A stretch of 49,265 bases of DNA, from positions 1 to 49,265 of the forward strand of contig CALFBG010000104.1 of NCBI GenBank assembly GCA_937951685.1. The letters are read 5' to 3'. This stretch comes from an uncultured Saprospiraceae bacterium (GTDB taxonomy: Bacteria; Bacteroidota; Bacteroidia; Chitinophagales; Saprospiraceae). The notes beneath the pieces were generated by a model. The model had not been told where the DNA came from and did no database searches. It saw nothing but the letters and a program-made list of their open reading frames with translations. A program made the translations under genes and the position numbers. Shown here piece by piece: positions 1 through 8,104 of the stretch (positions are counted from its first letter, which is position 1; each line of letters starts with the position of its first letter).

Positions 1-180
1 AAAAATGGTTGGCTCGTTGCTGCCGATGCACCGGAACAATTGGCACAAGCTATAAAAGATTGTTTAGAAGATCCGACTGCTAGACAACAGAAATCTACGG
101 CAGGCCGCGCCTTTGTACTGCAACATTTTGATCAACAAAAAATCTTAGCGGATCTACTTCAAAAACTGCAAACGCTATAA
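1..180 (+). CDS. Glycosyltransferase family 4, C-terminal fragment
   Basis: An open frame runs in from the left edge and stops at TAA 178-180, giving 59 residues. It begins KNGWLVAADAPEQLAQAIKD and includes a helix with GRAFVLQHFD. This matches the end of the GT-B glycosyltransferase family 4 fold, where a segment of the form 'G.L....d...LA.AI..ll.d' contacts the nucleotide sugar and is followed by the closing helix. The donor and acceptor cannot be told from this piece. It lies on the strand opposite to the large polysaccharide locus and belongs to whatever lies to the left of the window. Confidence 0.75.
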   Translation, partial: KNGWLVAADAPEQLAQAIKDCLEDPTARQQKSTAGRAFVLQHFDQQKILADLLQKLQTL

Positions 181-470
181 ATACTCCCGTCATTTAACCC
201 AAAAAAGCTAGTATTTCCTCTTTTTGACGAAGAAGTTGTTTTAAAATAGATAGATGATTTACTTGCAAGCCATTGATTTCCAATATTTCAGCTAATTTCA
301 ACCCCTATTTTTAAACAACTTCGAATTTTTGTCCAAATATTCAGCCAACCCGTCCATTTACTCATTCTAGTTTTCTACTGGCTTGATTTCCTGCAACTTT
401 GTGAACAAGTTCCAATACAAAGTAACTTGGTTCGTATGACGAAGTTGTTTAAAAATCAAAAATCAAAAAC
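181..470. other. Intergenic region with repeated GAAGTTGTTT words
   Basis: I see no gene in this stretch of 290 bases. It carries the ten-base word GAAGTTGTTT three times: forward at 232-241 and 441-450, and as its complement at 313-322. The last copy sits 20 bases before the ATG of the secreted-protein gene. It must hold the promoter of that gene, but I could not find a clean Bacteroidota -7/-33 pair. Confidence 0.5.
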
Positions 471-1475
471 ATGAAAAAATCCGCTCTATTTTTCTTACTC
501 TTATGCTCCTTAATTAATTTAAATATGTTAGCTCAAGATCAAGGTATTACCTCGCCGACGCATCGTGAAAACGTAGGTAAAGTTGTCTTTGCGAATCATG
601 CCTCGGCACTCGCTTTTAAAAAAGAACAACCCAGTCAATTCAGTAATACTTTTAAGGCTTCCGAAACAATTTATGCGCGGGTATACGCAGCCAAAGCATT
701 GATCAATACTCCCATTAATGGAGAGATAGAATACAATCCGATCCTAACTTACGATCTTTACGTCGATGGTAAGCAAGTGGGTTTCAAAAGAGGTTTTGGG
801 ATGTATAGACATATTGCTAAAGACAAACGAACGTATTATATTCAAGAAGCCGGTGCGGGAACGCCGGCCGTGATGAATTGGACTTGCTGGCAACACTATC
901 TATTACCAGATCTCAATGATCCAGAACTCAAATATGGCAGTAGGAATATTGCTGCGCGAGCTTTTGCCTTGGCTCTATTAGACGCAACTCCGGGGCAACA
1001 CGAAATTCGTTTGGACGTCTATGCTACAGGTACCGAAGGTGGTCGCTCTGCTCAAATTGCTACGGGCAGTTTTAACCTCAGCCTAACCGCAGCTGACCAA
1101 AAAGCACTTGCTTTTCGCTACGCACCACCATTACCAAAAGACGAATGGGCAGGTTCGAATAAGGCTGGCTTGATTAAAGAATTATATGGCGCATTCGAAC
1201 AAGAGTTGAGAAAGAAACCAATTCTCGTTGGCTTATCTGGTCGGGATTGGAAAGAAGGTACTTATCGTACGACGGGACAAAAATATAGAAAGTTAGCAGC
1301 TTGGGCTATTTTTCCGGATGGTGATGGAGACGGTCAAGTACCAATTACCACTTTTAATTGGATTAGTGATTATAGTAATGGTGGCTGGACTAAATTTCGT
1401 TTTGATAGTCATTGTAATGGTTGTCCAGATTGGGACGTCGATGTCGCAGCAGTCAAAGCTTTGGGAAACCGCTGA
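471..1475 (+). CDS. Secreted protein of unknown function
   Basis: I do not recognise a family. The ATG at 471 opens a signal peptide (MKKSALFFLLLCSLINLNMLAQ, cleavage probably after residue 21), so the 334-residue product is exported. The body is mixed and soluble. Near the end it has a DGDGDGQ stretch like a calcium-binding loop and a Cys pair (HCNGCPDW), and the frame then stops at TGA 1473-1475. The next 43 codons in the same frame encode a linker, one hydrophobic segment and a basic tail, as if the protein once had, or can gain by readthrough, a C-terminal membrane anchor. A histidine kinase gene follows 170 bases downstream on the same strand, so the protein could belong to that signalling unit, but this is only positional. 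Confidence 0.7.
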   Translation: MKKSALFFLLLCSLINLNMLAQDQGITSPTHRENVGKVVFANHASALAFKKEQPSQFSNTFKASETIYARVYAAKALINTPINGEIEYNPILTYDLYVDGKQVGFKRGFGMYRHIAKDKRTYYIQEAGAGTPAVMNWTCWQHYLLPDLNDPELKYGSRNIAARAFALALLDATPGQHEIRLDVYATGTEGGRSAQIATGSFNLSLTAADQKALAFRYAPPLPKDEWAGSNKAGLIKELYGAFEQELRKKPILVGLSGRDWKEGTYRTTGQKYRKLAAWAIFPDGDGDGQVPITTFNWISDYSNGGWTKFRFDSHCNGCPDWDVDVAAVKALGNR

Positions 1476-1607
1476 ACTAACCCCACGGAAAAGACGGCAA
1501 ATCTTGATAAAAAGTATTGGCAAAATGGTTTATTTTTAATAATAGTTGGTATTTTGTTTATTGGATTTGGATGGTGGTATCGCCGACAACGTCTTGTACG
1601 CAGCTAA
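1476..1607 (+). other. In-frame continuation past TGA: linker, membrane helix, basic tail
   Basis: After the TGA at 1473-1475 the same frame stays open to TAA 1605-1607. It encodes a short polar linker (TNPTEKTANLDKKYWQN), about 18 hydrophobic residues (GLFLIIVGILFIGFGWWY) and a basic end (RRQRLVRS). That is the layout of a C-terminal stop-transfer anchor or sorting tail. It has no ATG or GTG in frame and no believable start of its own, so it reads best as the true end of the upstream gene cut off by a nonsense codon, or as a readthrough extension. A sequencing error is also possible. Confidence 0.55.
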
Positions 1608-1645
1608 TACTTTTTGTACCTCACTACTTTAAGCCCTAGAACTTA

Positions 1646-3685
1646 ATGGCAATTCAATTTTGTCTTGGTATCTATCGTCACACTAAGGTTAATTGGAAGT
1701 TTCTTCCTTTGACCTTAGTGTGTATGTTAAGCTTCCTTTCGGAAAATTTAGCGCAAGCGTCAACATTACTTGAGCAGTTGAAGGCAACGGAAGCTTACAT
1801 AGAAAGTAATCCAGAAAAAGTAATTCGGCTTTGTGACTCTCTCCTACAAAATGAAAGTTTGACCTCCGATGAACGAGCACATATCTATTTCAGTAAAAGT
1901 GATGCGTATTATTATTTAGAAGACATTCGGGGAAGTTACCAAGCCGCCGCGAAAACTTTGTCGCTCGCTACCGAAAAATTTCCCCAAAAAAAATACTTAG
2001 TCATTCTAAACTCACAAGGACAGAATTTTGACTTCTTAGGAAAGCTAGACAGTGCCATTTATATTTATAAGAAAGGAATTCCCATTGCTAAAGCCCTGAA
2101 AGATAGTTTGGAGTTGGCCAATCTATACTTCAATATTGGTTTGTCTTATAATCAACAATCAGCGTATGCACAGACGCTTACTTTTTTGGATAGTGCTTAT
2201 CAGATAGATTTTACACTACAAGATTCTTTTGGCTTAAGCCACGTGTTGCGAGCCATTGGCTATATGCAAGAATTGTATTTTGAACAGGAGTTGGCCATCG
2301 AAAATTACAAAAAAGCATTGCAATATGTGACCAAGCAAGATCAAGCACAGGCTTGTGCCATTCATACTAGTATTGGTACCAACTACTTGACTCAAGGAAA
2401 ACTTGATTCGACTCAATTTTATCTCTCTTTAGCTAGCCATTGTTACCAAAATGTCAACGATCAAAATACTTTACATTATCTTTATAGCTTACGTGCTAAG
2501 TATTTGATTAGAAAACAAGATACGCTAGCCGCAATTATTGCCTTAGATTCTGCCAGTATTTTATCGCAACAATTTGGCAATACTTACGAAGTACTTAATA
2601 ATAAGTTATTAATGCTCAATTTAAATCCTACTCAAGAAACCGAACAACGATACATTGATATTTTACAACAAGCGGAAGATAATGAATTCTTAAACTTATT
2701 GGGAAATGGTTACAATTGGTACGCGGACTACTTGCAAGGAGAAGGTAATTACCAAGCAGCTTACGAGGCAAAAGTTAAGTCAGAAGAATTTACCAAAAAA
2801 AAGAATCAGCAAACCAATCAAAAAATTATTCAAGCCCAATCCGTCAAATTTGGTCTACTCCAAAAAGAAAATGAAATCCAAGTTGCTAACGAAAAATTAA
2901 AAACTCAAAAAGCTCGTTGGACTATTTTTGGGCTACTTACATTTGGGCTTGTCCTTGGCTTTTTTGCGTGGTACCAATATCAGAATAAGCGGGCAAAATT
3001 ATTGCTACAGCAAGAAAAATTAGAAAAGGAAGCAGCCTTACTAAAGGAAATTGCCGACGTTGAATCACAAGCTTTTCGCGCACAAATGAATCCACATTTC
3101 ATTTTTAATGCACTCAATAGCATTAAAGGATTAATGATCAACAAGCAAGAGCGAGAAGCGGCTTTGTATATTTCCAAGTTCTCTAAACTGGTTCGCTCGG
3201 TTCTTGATAATAGTCGAGAGAAAGTGATCTCCTTAGCACAAGAATTAGAAACCTTGACCTTATACCTTAAACTGGAACAACTCCGTTTTCGGGATGGTTT
3301 TGAGTTTGAGATTACGGTAGCACCAGCAATACAAGCGAATAATATCGCTGTACCACCAGTTATCATTCAACCTTTCGTTGAAAATAGTATTTGGCACGGT
3401 TTCAAAAATAACCAGCAGCAAAATAAGTTAGCCATAAAGGTAACTCAACAAGACGAAGAACTTTTGATTGAGGTGGAAGATAATGGCGTGGGAAGAGCTG
3501 TCACCGCACAAAAAAAGAACCCTACAAAACGTAAATCTCACGGTATCAATATTTCCCGACAACGAATGCAAAACTTTGCCGGTACAAAGGAGCAAGAGTA
3601 TATTTATTACACTGATTTACGCGACTCTGCGGGCAACGCTATTGGTACAAACGTAAGCATTCATTTACCTTGCAAATATCTTTAA
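1646..3685 (+). CDS. TPR-containing sensor histidine kinase, LytS/YehU type
   Basis: The 679-residue product is a membrane sensor kinase. Residues 1-38 form a signal peptide with its hydrophobic core at about 19-31. Residues about 45-390 are tetratricopeptide-like helical repeats, presumably periplasmic. One membrane helix starts at W425 (WTIFGLLTFGLVLGFFAWYQ), followed by a charged coiled coil. The catalytic region is the His_kinase/HATPase pair of the LytS family: FRAQMNPHFIFNALNSIKG with phospho-acceptor His484, an N box (PPVIIQPFVENSIWHGF) and a G box (VEDNGVGR). The response regulator starts four bases after its stop, so the two form an operon. This layout is common in Bacteroidota. The signal it senses is unknown. 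Confidence 0.93.
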   Translation: MAIQFCLGIYRHTKVNWKFLPLTLVCMLSFLSENLAQASTLLEQLKATEAYIESNPEKVIRLCDSLLQNESLTSDERAHIYFSKSDAYYYLEDIRGSYQAAAKTLSLATEKFPQKKYLVILNSQGQNFDFLGKLDSAIYIYKKGIPIAKALKDSLELANLYFNIGLSYNQQSAYAQTLTFLDSAYQIDFTLQDSFGLSHVLRAIGYMQELYFEQELAIENYKKALQYVTKQDQAQACAIHTSIGTNYLTQGKLDSTQFYLSLASHCYQNVNDQNTLHYLYSLRAKYLIRKQDTLAAIIALDSASILSQQFGNTYEVLNNKLLMLNLNPTQETEQRYIDILQQAEDNEFLNLLGNGYNWYADYLQGEGNYQAAYEAKVKSEEFTKKKNQQTNQKIIQAQSVKFGLLQKENEIQVANEKLKTQKARWTIFGLLTFGLVLGFFAWYQYQNKRAKLLLQQEKLEKEAALLKEIADVESQAFRAQMNPHFIFNALNSIKGLMINKQEREAALYISKFSKLVRSVLDNSREKVISLAQELETLTLYLKLEQLRFRDGFEFEITVAPAIQANNIAVPPVIIQPFVENSIWHGFKNNQQQNKLAIKVTQQDEELLIEVEDNGVGRAVTAQKKNPTKRKSHGINISRQRMQNFAGTKEQEYIYYTDLRDSAGNAIGTNVSIHLPCKYL

Positions 3686-3689
3686 AACA

Positions 3690-4445
3690 ATGGATTTAAT
3701 TACGGCAGTTTTAATTGATGATGAACAACTCGCTTTGGATACTTTACAATGGCAGCTCAAGGAGTTTTGTCCGTCAGTAGTCGTTGCTGCTAGTTTTACC
3801 AATCCTCGATTGGCTTATCAATACCTTTGTGAACATAAAGTCGATGTTTGTTTTTTAGATATTGATATGCCAGAAATGACAGGTTTTGAATTTTTGCAGC
3901 AATGGGAAACCTTCCATTTCGATGTAATTTTTGCGACCGCTTATAGTGAATTTGCGATTCAAGCCTTCAAAGTGAGCGCCTTTGATTATTTACTAAAACC
4001 CATTGACGAAGAAGACTTGATACAGACGCTAGAAAAGTACCAGCATAAAAAACAAAAACCGAAAGTGAGCGAACAACTCTCTCTGCTCCTCAACCAACTC
4101 CACCAGCCTACGCAGCAATATAGTACACGGATTGCCTTAGCGACTACGGAAGGTATTCACCTCGTCGACGTAAACCAAATTATTCGCTTAGAGGCAGATA
4201 AAAATTATACGACGGTACACTTACTCGATCGAGCGCCCGTCATCATTAGCAAAACCTTAAAAGAAGTAGAATGTGTACTTGATCCCAATCGCTTCTTTAG
4301 AGTACATCAGTCTCATACGATTGATTTGCAGAAGGTCGATATGTATCATAAGGGGAGGGGAGGGAATGTCACCTTGAGTAATAAAGATACGATTCCCGTT
4401 AGTAAAAATAAGAAAGCGTCCTTACTCGAAAAACTAGCCTCGTAG
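3690..4445 (+). CDS. LytTR response regulator
   Basis: This 251-residue protein is the partner of the kinase just upstream. Residues 1-125 are a receiver domain: acidic pocket D10-D11, phospho-acceptor Asp57 in FLDIDMPEMTG, and the conserved Lys in LLKPI. Residues about 145-250 form a LytTR DNA-binding domain, shown by the phrases IIRLEADKNYTTVHLLD, KTLKEVE and FFRVHQSHTIDL. LytTR regulators bind direct repeats in promoter DNA and usually control surface or secreted functions. Its targets cannot be read from the window; the neighbouring secreted protein and the polysaccharide locus are only possibilities. Transcription ends towards the convergent KilA-N gene at the hairpin 4465-4496. Confidence 0.95.
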   Translation: MDLITAVLIDDEQLALDTLQWQLKEFCPSVVVAASFTNPRLAYQYLCEHKVDVCFLDIDMPEMTGFEFLQQWETFHFDVIFATAYSEFAIQAFKVSAFDYLLKPIDEEDLIQTLEKYQHKKQKPKVSEQLSLLLNQLHQPTQQYSTRIALATTEGIHLVDVNQIIRLEADKNYTTVHLLDRAPVIISKTLKEVECVLDPNRFFRVHQSHTIDLQKVDMYHKGRGGNVTLSNKDTIPVSKNKKASLLEKLAS

Positions 4446-4464
4446 TTTACTTTTTGATGACGTG

Positions 4465-4496
4465 TTTTAAACACGGTGGATTCCCCGTGTTTAAAA
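4465..4496. terminator. Palindromic hairpin between convergent genes, copy 1 of a dispersed repeat
   Basis: Arms TTTTAAACACGG (4465-4476) and CCGTGTTTAAAA (4485-4496) are perfect complements around an eight-base loop. The hairpin has A/T runs on both outer sides and lies between the ends of two convergent genes, so it can serve as a bidirectional terminator. Its core recurs with a single base change inside the KilA-N coding sequence at 5183-5212, so it is also a mobile or dispersed palindrome. Confidence 0.65.
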
Positions 4497-4528
4497 ATAG
4501 CGCTACGTTCTTTTAAAAATTCACCAAT

Positions 4529-5410
4529 TTATCCTTTCAATTGATTATCGTGTAATTCTTGCATTCTCGCAATCGTTTTAGATTTTTTCAAAACGGCATA
4601 TTGGAAATCGTAGGTTTCTCGAAGCAAGGTTTCTCGCTCTTCTTGGGTACAATCCCACTGTAAAAGCATCGCGTCGACCACTTCCAAGTTTTGGTAAATC
4701 ACTAAGTCTAAGATTGACGCGTAATCTCTCATGTTGCGATCTGTCGGTTTATCCGTATTTTCTCGGCGCCATTCCTGAGCGGTCATGCCAAAGACAATTC
4801 GATTGATCATATCAATTTCACTCGCAAAGGGCAAGCGATTTTTGAGTGGCTGCGGATGGGTAAGTAAACGTTCGTCGAGTTGGGTCAAAATAGATGCGAC
4901 TAGGAGCGAGTGATTACCCGCGGTGAGGTGCCGTTTGTTTTCGAAAGGATCGCCTAAGCGGAGATATTCTTCCTTTTTCAAGCGCTCAAATTCTTCAATT
5001 ACATAAAGGTAAAAAGCCGCATTAACCCAACTCGCAAAATGAAAAGCAATGTTGCGGTGGGCAAAAGTGCCACCGTATTTTCCACGAATCACCTTGATGC
5101 CTTTCGCGTTAGTATAGCTGACCCATTTGCTAGCAGAAGTCTTCTTTCCAGCGACCATTTCCGCAGCAAAATCCTTGTAACCTTTAAACACGGTAGATTC
5201 CCCGTGTTTAAAATCCGGATTGTTTTTCTCCTCCCAAGCCAGCAAAAACTCAACCGTCTTCATGGTATTGATCCAACTTTGCACCGGCAATTCTGGGCGA
5301 TCTGCATCTTTATAGCGAGCGATATCCGTCAAATTGATGTATTCTTCTTCCTCGATCGTGTGATAAGAAATAGAAATACCCTGAACTTCTGTAATTTTGC
5401 GTTTACTCAT
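4529..5410 (-). CDS. KilA-N domain protein
   Basis: I place the start at the ATG of 5410 (MSKRKITEVQG), because the frame beyond it offers only a TTG. This gives 293 residues. The N-terminal third is a KilA-N domain: EYINLTDIARYKD, the W-INTM-TVEFL helix, NPDFK, SASKWVSYTNAKGI, and GKYGGTFAHRNIAFHFASW. KilA-N is a DNA-binding fold shared by phages, large DNA viruses and many Bacteroidota genomes. The rest is helical (LGDPFENKRHLTAGNH, FASEIDMINRIVFGMTAQEW) and resembles the usual C-terminal half of these chromosomal proteins. Codons for DFKHGESTVFKG come from the palindromic repeat at 5183-5212. Its role is unknown; phage origin and virus defence are both possible. Confidence 0.88.
   Translation of the reverse strand: MSKRKITEVQGISISYHTIEEEEYINLTDIARYKDADRPELPVQSWINTMKTVEFLLAWEEKNNPDFKHGESTVFKGYKDFAAEMVAGKKTSASKWVSYTNAKGIKVIRGKYGGTFAHRNIAFHFASWVNAAFYLYVIEEFERLKKEEYLRLGDPFENKRHLTAGNHSLLVASILTQLDERLLTHPQPLKNRLPFASEIDMINRIVFGMTAQEWRRENTDKPTDRNMRDYASILDLVIYQNLEVVDAMLLQWDCTQEERETLLRETYDFQYAVLKKSKTIARMQELHDNQLKG
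5183..5212. repeat. Palindromic repeat inside the KilA-N gene, copy 2
   Basis: Arms TTTAAACACGG (5183-5193) and CCGTGTTTAAA (5202-5212) flank the loop TAGATTCC. The unit matches the intergenic hairpin at 4465-4496 over about 31 bases with one difference (loop A for G). It keeps the reading frame open and adds roughly FKHGESTVFKG to the protein, between the conserved NPDFK and the SASKW segments of the KilA-N domain. Confidence 0.8.
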
Positions 5411-5492
5411 ATTTTCAATTGAAGGCGTAAAGATACGCAATCGTTAGCTTATAAATAAGTCCTTATTTTAAAACCTGAAGTCAAACCTTACA

Positions 5493-5750
5493 CTATGTTT
5501 TTTCTATCACTACCGCTCGCAAAAAAGCAATCACCTTTTCCGCTGGCATCTCACAGGGTTTGAGCAATTCTTTATCTTCCGTAAGGTAAAAGTTAAGACT
5601 AATAAAATCCTTAGCACCTAATGCTTCCGCGTAGATTTTAAAAGACTTGCCTTCGTTGAAAACTTGTTTGGAAATTCCATACTTCTGTTTTTGATACCTC
5701 CCTTCCGAATACCCTAGTGGAATCTTCGCGATCAAATCGTTTATGGTCAT
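5493..5750 (-). CDS. Conserved hypothetical protein, 85 residues
   Basis: This is a small soluble protein starting at ATG 5748-5750. Phrases such as IPLGYSEGRYQKQKYGISKQ, KSFKIYAEALGAKDFISLNF and LLKPCEMPAEKVIAFL remind me of a small protein found widely in Bacteroidota, but I cannot name a function. One Cys sits in the KPCEMP motif. It has no signal peptide or membrane helix. It lies between the KilA-N gene and the LysM gene on the same strand. The LysM terminator at 5782-5824 is just upstream of it, so it is probably transcribed from its own promoter. Confidence 0.75.
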   Translation of the reverse strand: MTINDLIAKIPLGYSEGRYQKQKYGISKQVFNEGKSFKIYAEALGAKDFISLNFYLTEDKELLKPCEMPAEKVIAFLRAVVIEKT

Positions 5751-5781
5751 GATTATTTTTAATCTGTTTACTACGTTGCAT

Positions 5782-5824
5782 AAAAAAAGCGTCCCGTAAA
5801 GATACGAGACGCTTAGTGTTTTTT
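5782..5824 (-). terminator. Rho-independent terminator after the Kbp-like gene
   Basis: Arms AAGCGTCCCGTA (5787-5798) and TACGAGACGCTT (5803-5814) pair at 11 of 12 positions around a four-base loop. There is an A run at 5782-5788 (T run on the minus strand) and a T run at 5819-5824, so it can act in both directions. It lies 26 bases past the stop of the LysM gene. Confidence 0.8.
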
Positions 5825-5839
5825 CAATTAAATGATTCC

Positions 5840-6304
5840 TTACAACGCTGGAATTCTCAATACTTGTCCAGGGTAAATTTTATCTGGATGCGATAACATC
5901 GGTTGATTCGCTTCAAAAATTCCTTGGTATTTCATTGGATCACCATACTGAGCTTTTGAAATTTTAGATAAAGAATCACCGCTCTGTACCGTGTAAAAAG
6001 TAGCCTCTGGTTCAGGATTCATTACCGTAATACGATCGTCAACCGAGCAGACACCTTCAATATTTCCTAAAGCTAAAATTACTTTCTCTCGTTCTGCATT
6101 TGTATTCGTAGAACCTTCTACAATAATTTGTTCTCCAAGATCTAAAGACATTCCATTAATTGGTAAGTTTAATCTTGTCACTTCTTGTCTTAGCGCCTCA
6201 ATTTTGCTCAAAGTCACTTCTTTTTCTACTTTTTGAACTTCTTCTTTTTTAGACGACTTAAAAATTTTAGCGCCTGCATTTTTCAAAAACGAAAATAATC
6301 CCAT
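5840..6304 (-). CDS. lysM: Kbp/YgaU-like BON-LysM protein
   Basis: The 154-residue product closely follows the plan of E. coli Kbp (YgaU), a cytoplasmic potassium-binding protein: an N-terminal MGLFSFLKNAGAKIF, a BON domain at about 50-100 (ILALGNIEGVCSVDDRI), and a C-terminal LysM domain at about 105-154 (FYTVQSGDSLSKISKAQYG, IFEANQPMLSHPDKIYPGQV, LRIPAL). There is no signal peptide, as in Kbp. Kbp binds K+ and changes shape in response; peptidoglycan binding is the other role given to LysM domains. The gene has its own terminator and is separated from the polysaccharide locus by 158 bases, so it is probably an independent housekeeping or stress gene. Confidence 0.92.
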   Translation of the reverse strand: MGLFSFLKNAGAKIFKSSKKEEVQKVEKEVTLSKIEALRQEVTRLNLPINGMSLDLGEQIIVEGSTNTNAEREKVILALGNIEGVCSVDDRITVMNPEPEATFYTVQSGDSLSKISKAQYGDPMKYQGIFEANQPMLSHPDKIYPGQVLRIPAL

Positions 6305-6462
6305 AATCGTTACATTGATTTTGTGTATTAAATAATAAAATTCTGAGTATAGCCTTCAAGAGCAAAGATCATTTGATCTCTCCACCCGATAGCGGCTATC
6401 TCCATTTGACAATATAGTTTTTTTATTTGTTTTTTTACAAAAACTTAACTTTCTATTTTCGT
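6305..6462. other. Gap between the locus end and the Kbp-like gene
   Basis: These 158 bases hold the 3' end of the long minus-strand locus and the promoter of the Kbp-like gene. A small hairpin (GATAG/CTATC) lies at about 6390-6402, but no T run follows it on the minus strand, so I do not call a terminator. Confidence 0.35.
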
Positions 6463-7362
6463 TTAACAAGGCATTTCTCCGGCGCCGTACACTCGATCCA
6501 TCCCCAATCGCGCGAGTAGCCTCAAGCCTTGTGCAATAGCTTCTTCTGATACTTGATTTTCCCAAGTATTTTTTCGTTCAGAAGGTTTTCTTGTTTGGAC
6601 ACTTTGGGAAGGATGCGCTAATTTTTTTTCAACGCTCGTAAGGTATTCCAAGTCCAAAAACTTGAACAACGCTTTAATATGTGTTCGGGGCTCCGTGACA
6701 AAATTTTCGTAAAAAATTATTTTATGCCGTGGATGAGTCGCTAATGCGGACAACGCAAATTTATTCTCTAAACACCAAAATAGTACTTGCCGTTCGAATT
6801 CCGTCGATATGGTCTTTAGCAAATCATCGTACGGTTGTAAATAAGTTGTCCGTAAGCTTTCTTGTTCCCAAAGTGCTTCCAAGGGCGCCGGCCAAGCCAG
6901 TTTCATGCGAGAATGTGCAACCGCAAATGGATGACGCAACAAAAAGACAAGCGGGATTTCCGCAAAGTGTCTCCCTAAATAAGGAAGCATAAAATTTGCG
7001 CGAACCGTTTTGATTAAGCGGCGACTATTATCCGAATTGGTGTTGTAAAAATCTGTCCAAGGATTTCGAAACCGCCCACTCATAATACGGGCTAAAGGAA
7101 GCTTAAATTCCACTGCCGCAGAGGAAGCCAATAAATGTTGGCGCTCCGCAAAATGCTGACAAAGCCTTACTTCGTCGGGATTAAAGGGTTCAAAAATATA
7201 TCGAAAGTTGGCTTGGTAATTAATTATTGCTGCCAACCAAGTAGTGCCACTCCGCGCCGAGCCTGCCAGTAAAACGGCACCTCGATAACTCGTATCAGCA
7301 TCTTTGATTTGCTGACTTTTCCACCAGCCGTAAGCACGACGAATTATTCTTTTAGTCTTCAA
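6463..7362 (-). CDS. Sulfotransferase, last gene of the polysaccharide locus
   Basis: This 299-residue protein has the 5'-phosphosulfate loop of PAPS-dependent sulfotransferases (GSARSGTTWL, residues 34-43) and the 3'-phosphate strand with FLLRHPFAVAHSRMKLAW. A late IFYENFVTEP matches the 'yEdl...P' motif of the Sulfotransfer family. It would move sulfate from PAPS to a sugar hydroxyl of the polysaccharide or its lipid-linked precursor. PAPS can come from CysD/N/C in the same locus. The start is a TTG at 7360-7362 inside the end of the WbqC gene; there is no upstream ATG before a stop. No hairpin terminator is obvious after it. Confidence 0.88.
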   Translation of the reverse strand: MKTKRIIRRAYGWWKSQQIKDADTSYRGAVLLAGSARSGTTWLAAIINYQANFRYIFEPFNPDEVRLCQHFAERQHLLASSAAVEFKLPLARIMSGRFRNPWTDFYNTNSDNSRRLIKTVRANFMLPYLGRHFAEIPLVFLLRHPFAVAHSRMKLAWPAPLEALWEQESLRTTYLQPYDDLLKTISTEFERQVLFWCLENKFALSALATHPRHKIIFYENFVTEPRTHIKALFKFLDLEYLTSVEKKLAHPSQSVQTRKPSERKNTWENQVSEEAIAQGLRLLARLGMDRVYGAGEMPC

Positions 7363-8104
7363 GTGGAGAAAAATCTAGTTGCGATTGATAAAGCTCAAAA
7401 AGTTCCAAAATTCCCGCTGCACCAATATTAAACAATGCATCGAGAACTGATAAGCCATTTAAAAAATCACCCTGAGCCTGTGGATATTTTTCTTGGGCTA
7501 AGAAGCCGAATATTTCGTTGTATATAATTTTTATTTTTTCCTTTGCAAAAATCGTTTCGTCTTGATATTGCTTAGCACCCGTGCCGCTCAGGTAAATATT
7601 CCCTTGGCAATGCTTTACTAATGCTAAGACGTAATCTGCTTTTTTTCCAGCAACGGGTAAGTTGCTACTGCGAATTATTTGGGTAGGAATGGCCAATACC
7701 TCGAGTATTTTTACAATAACCCGTTCGTTGAACGCGATGAGTTTTTCGTCTGCTCGACTTGCCCTTAAGAGTGCTTCTACCAAAGGAAAATAAGTTTCGA
7801 AATAAGGTGCCGTTCGATATACCGATAAGATTTGATTGCGTTGTCTTTCTTGCCACGCTTGCTGGTGATCAATTTGTAAAACGGGTAATTGTGCTGGGTA
7901 TTGATATTTTTGTAGTGGTACACGCAGATAAGTTTTGTCTTGTGCCGCTACTTGCTTCCGCAAAAAACAGCGTTTGGTCAAACTGCTACTGGAATACGCT
8001 ACGTCATCCAAAAAGATAAAAATATCACTTGCGTAAATTTTAAAAAAGTATCCTAACCAAGGAAAATAATTCGGTTGATGAATACTGACTACGAGATGAT
8101 CCAT
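7352..8104 (-). CDS. WbqC family protein
   Basis: The 250-residue product opens with VVSIHQPNYFPWLGYFFKI, the signature of the WbqC-like family (PF08889), then DIFIFLDDVAYSSSSLTKRCFLR. The family occurs in O-antigen and exopolysaccharide loci, often beside formyl- or amino-transfer genes, and its reaction is poorly defined. It overlaps the PIG-L gene upstream by 16 bases and the sulfotransferase downstream by 11, showing tight translational coupling. It may modify an amino sugar after deacetylation by its neighbour, but that is a guess from position. Confidence 0.88.
   Translation of the reverse strand: MDHLVVSIHQPNYFPWLGYFFKIYASDIFIFLDDVAYSSSSLTKRCFLRKQVAAQDKTYLRVPLQKYQYPAQLPVLQIDHQQAWQERQRNQILSVYRTAPYFETYFPLVEALLRASRADEKLIAFNERVIVKILEVLAIPTQIIRSSNLPVAGKKADYVLALVKHCQGNIYLSGTGAKQYQDETIFAKEKIKIIYNEIFGFLAQEKYPQAQGDFLNGLSVLDALFNIGAAGILELFELYQSQLDFSPLED

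Noticed and set aside
1476..1607. Selenocysteine at the TGA of the secreted-protein gene
   Set aside because: I see no stable SECIS-like hairpin right after the TGA, no Sec-type motif around it, and the downstream part is an anchor and not a redox domain.
2980..3366. 128-codon minus-strand frame inside the histidine kinase
   Set aside because: It lies fully opposite the kinase catalytic domain, whose motifs are clear. The frame has no recognisable features.
6390..6402. Small hairpin GATAG/CTATC as terminator of the large locus
   Set aside because: The stem is only five base pairs and no T run follows on the minus strand.
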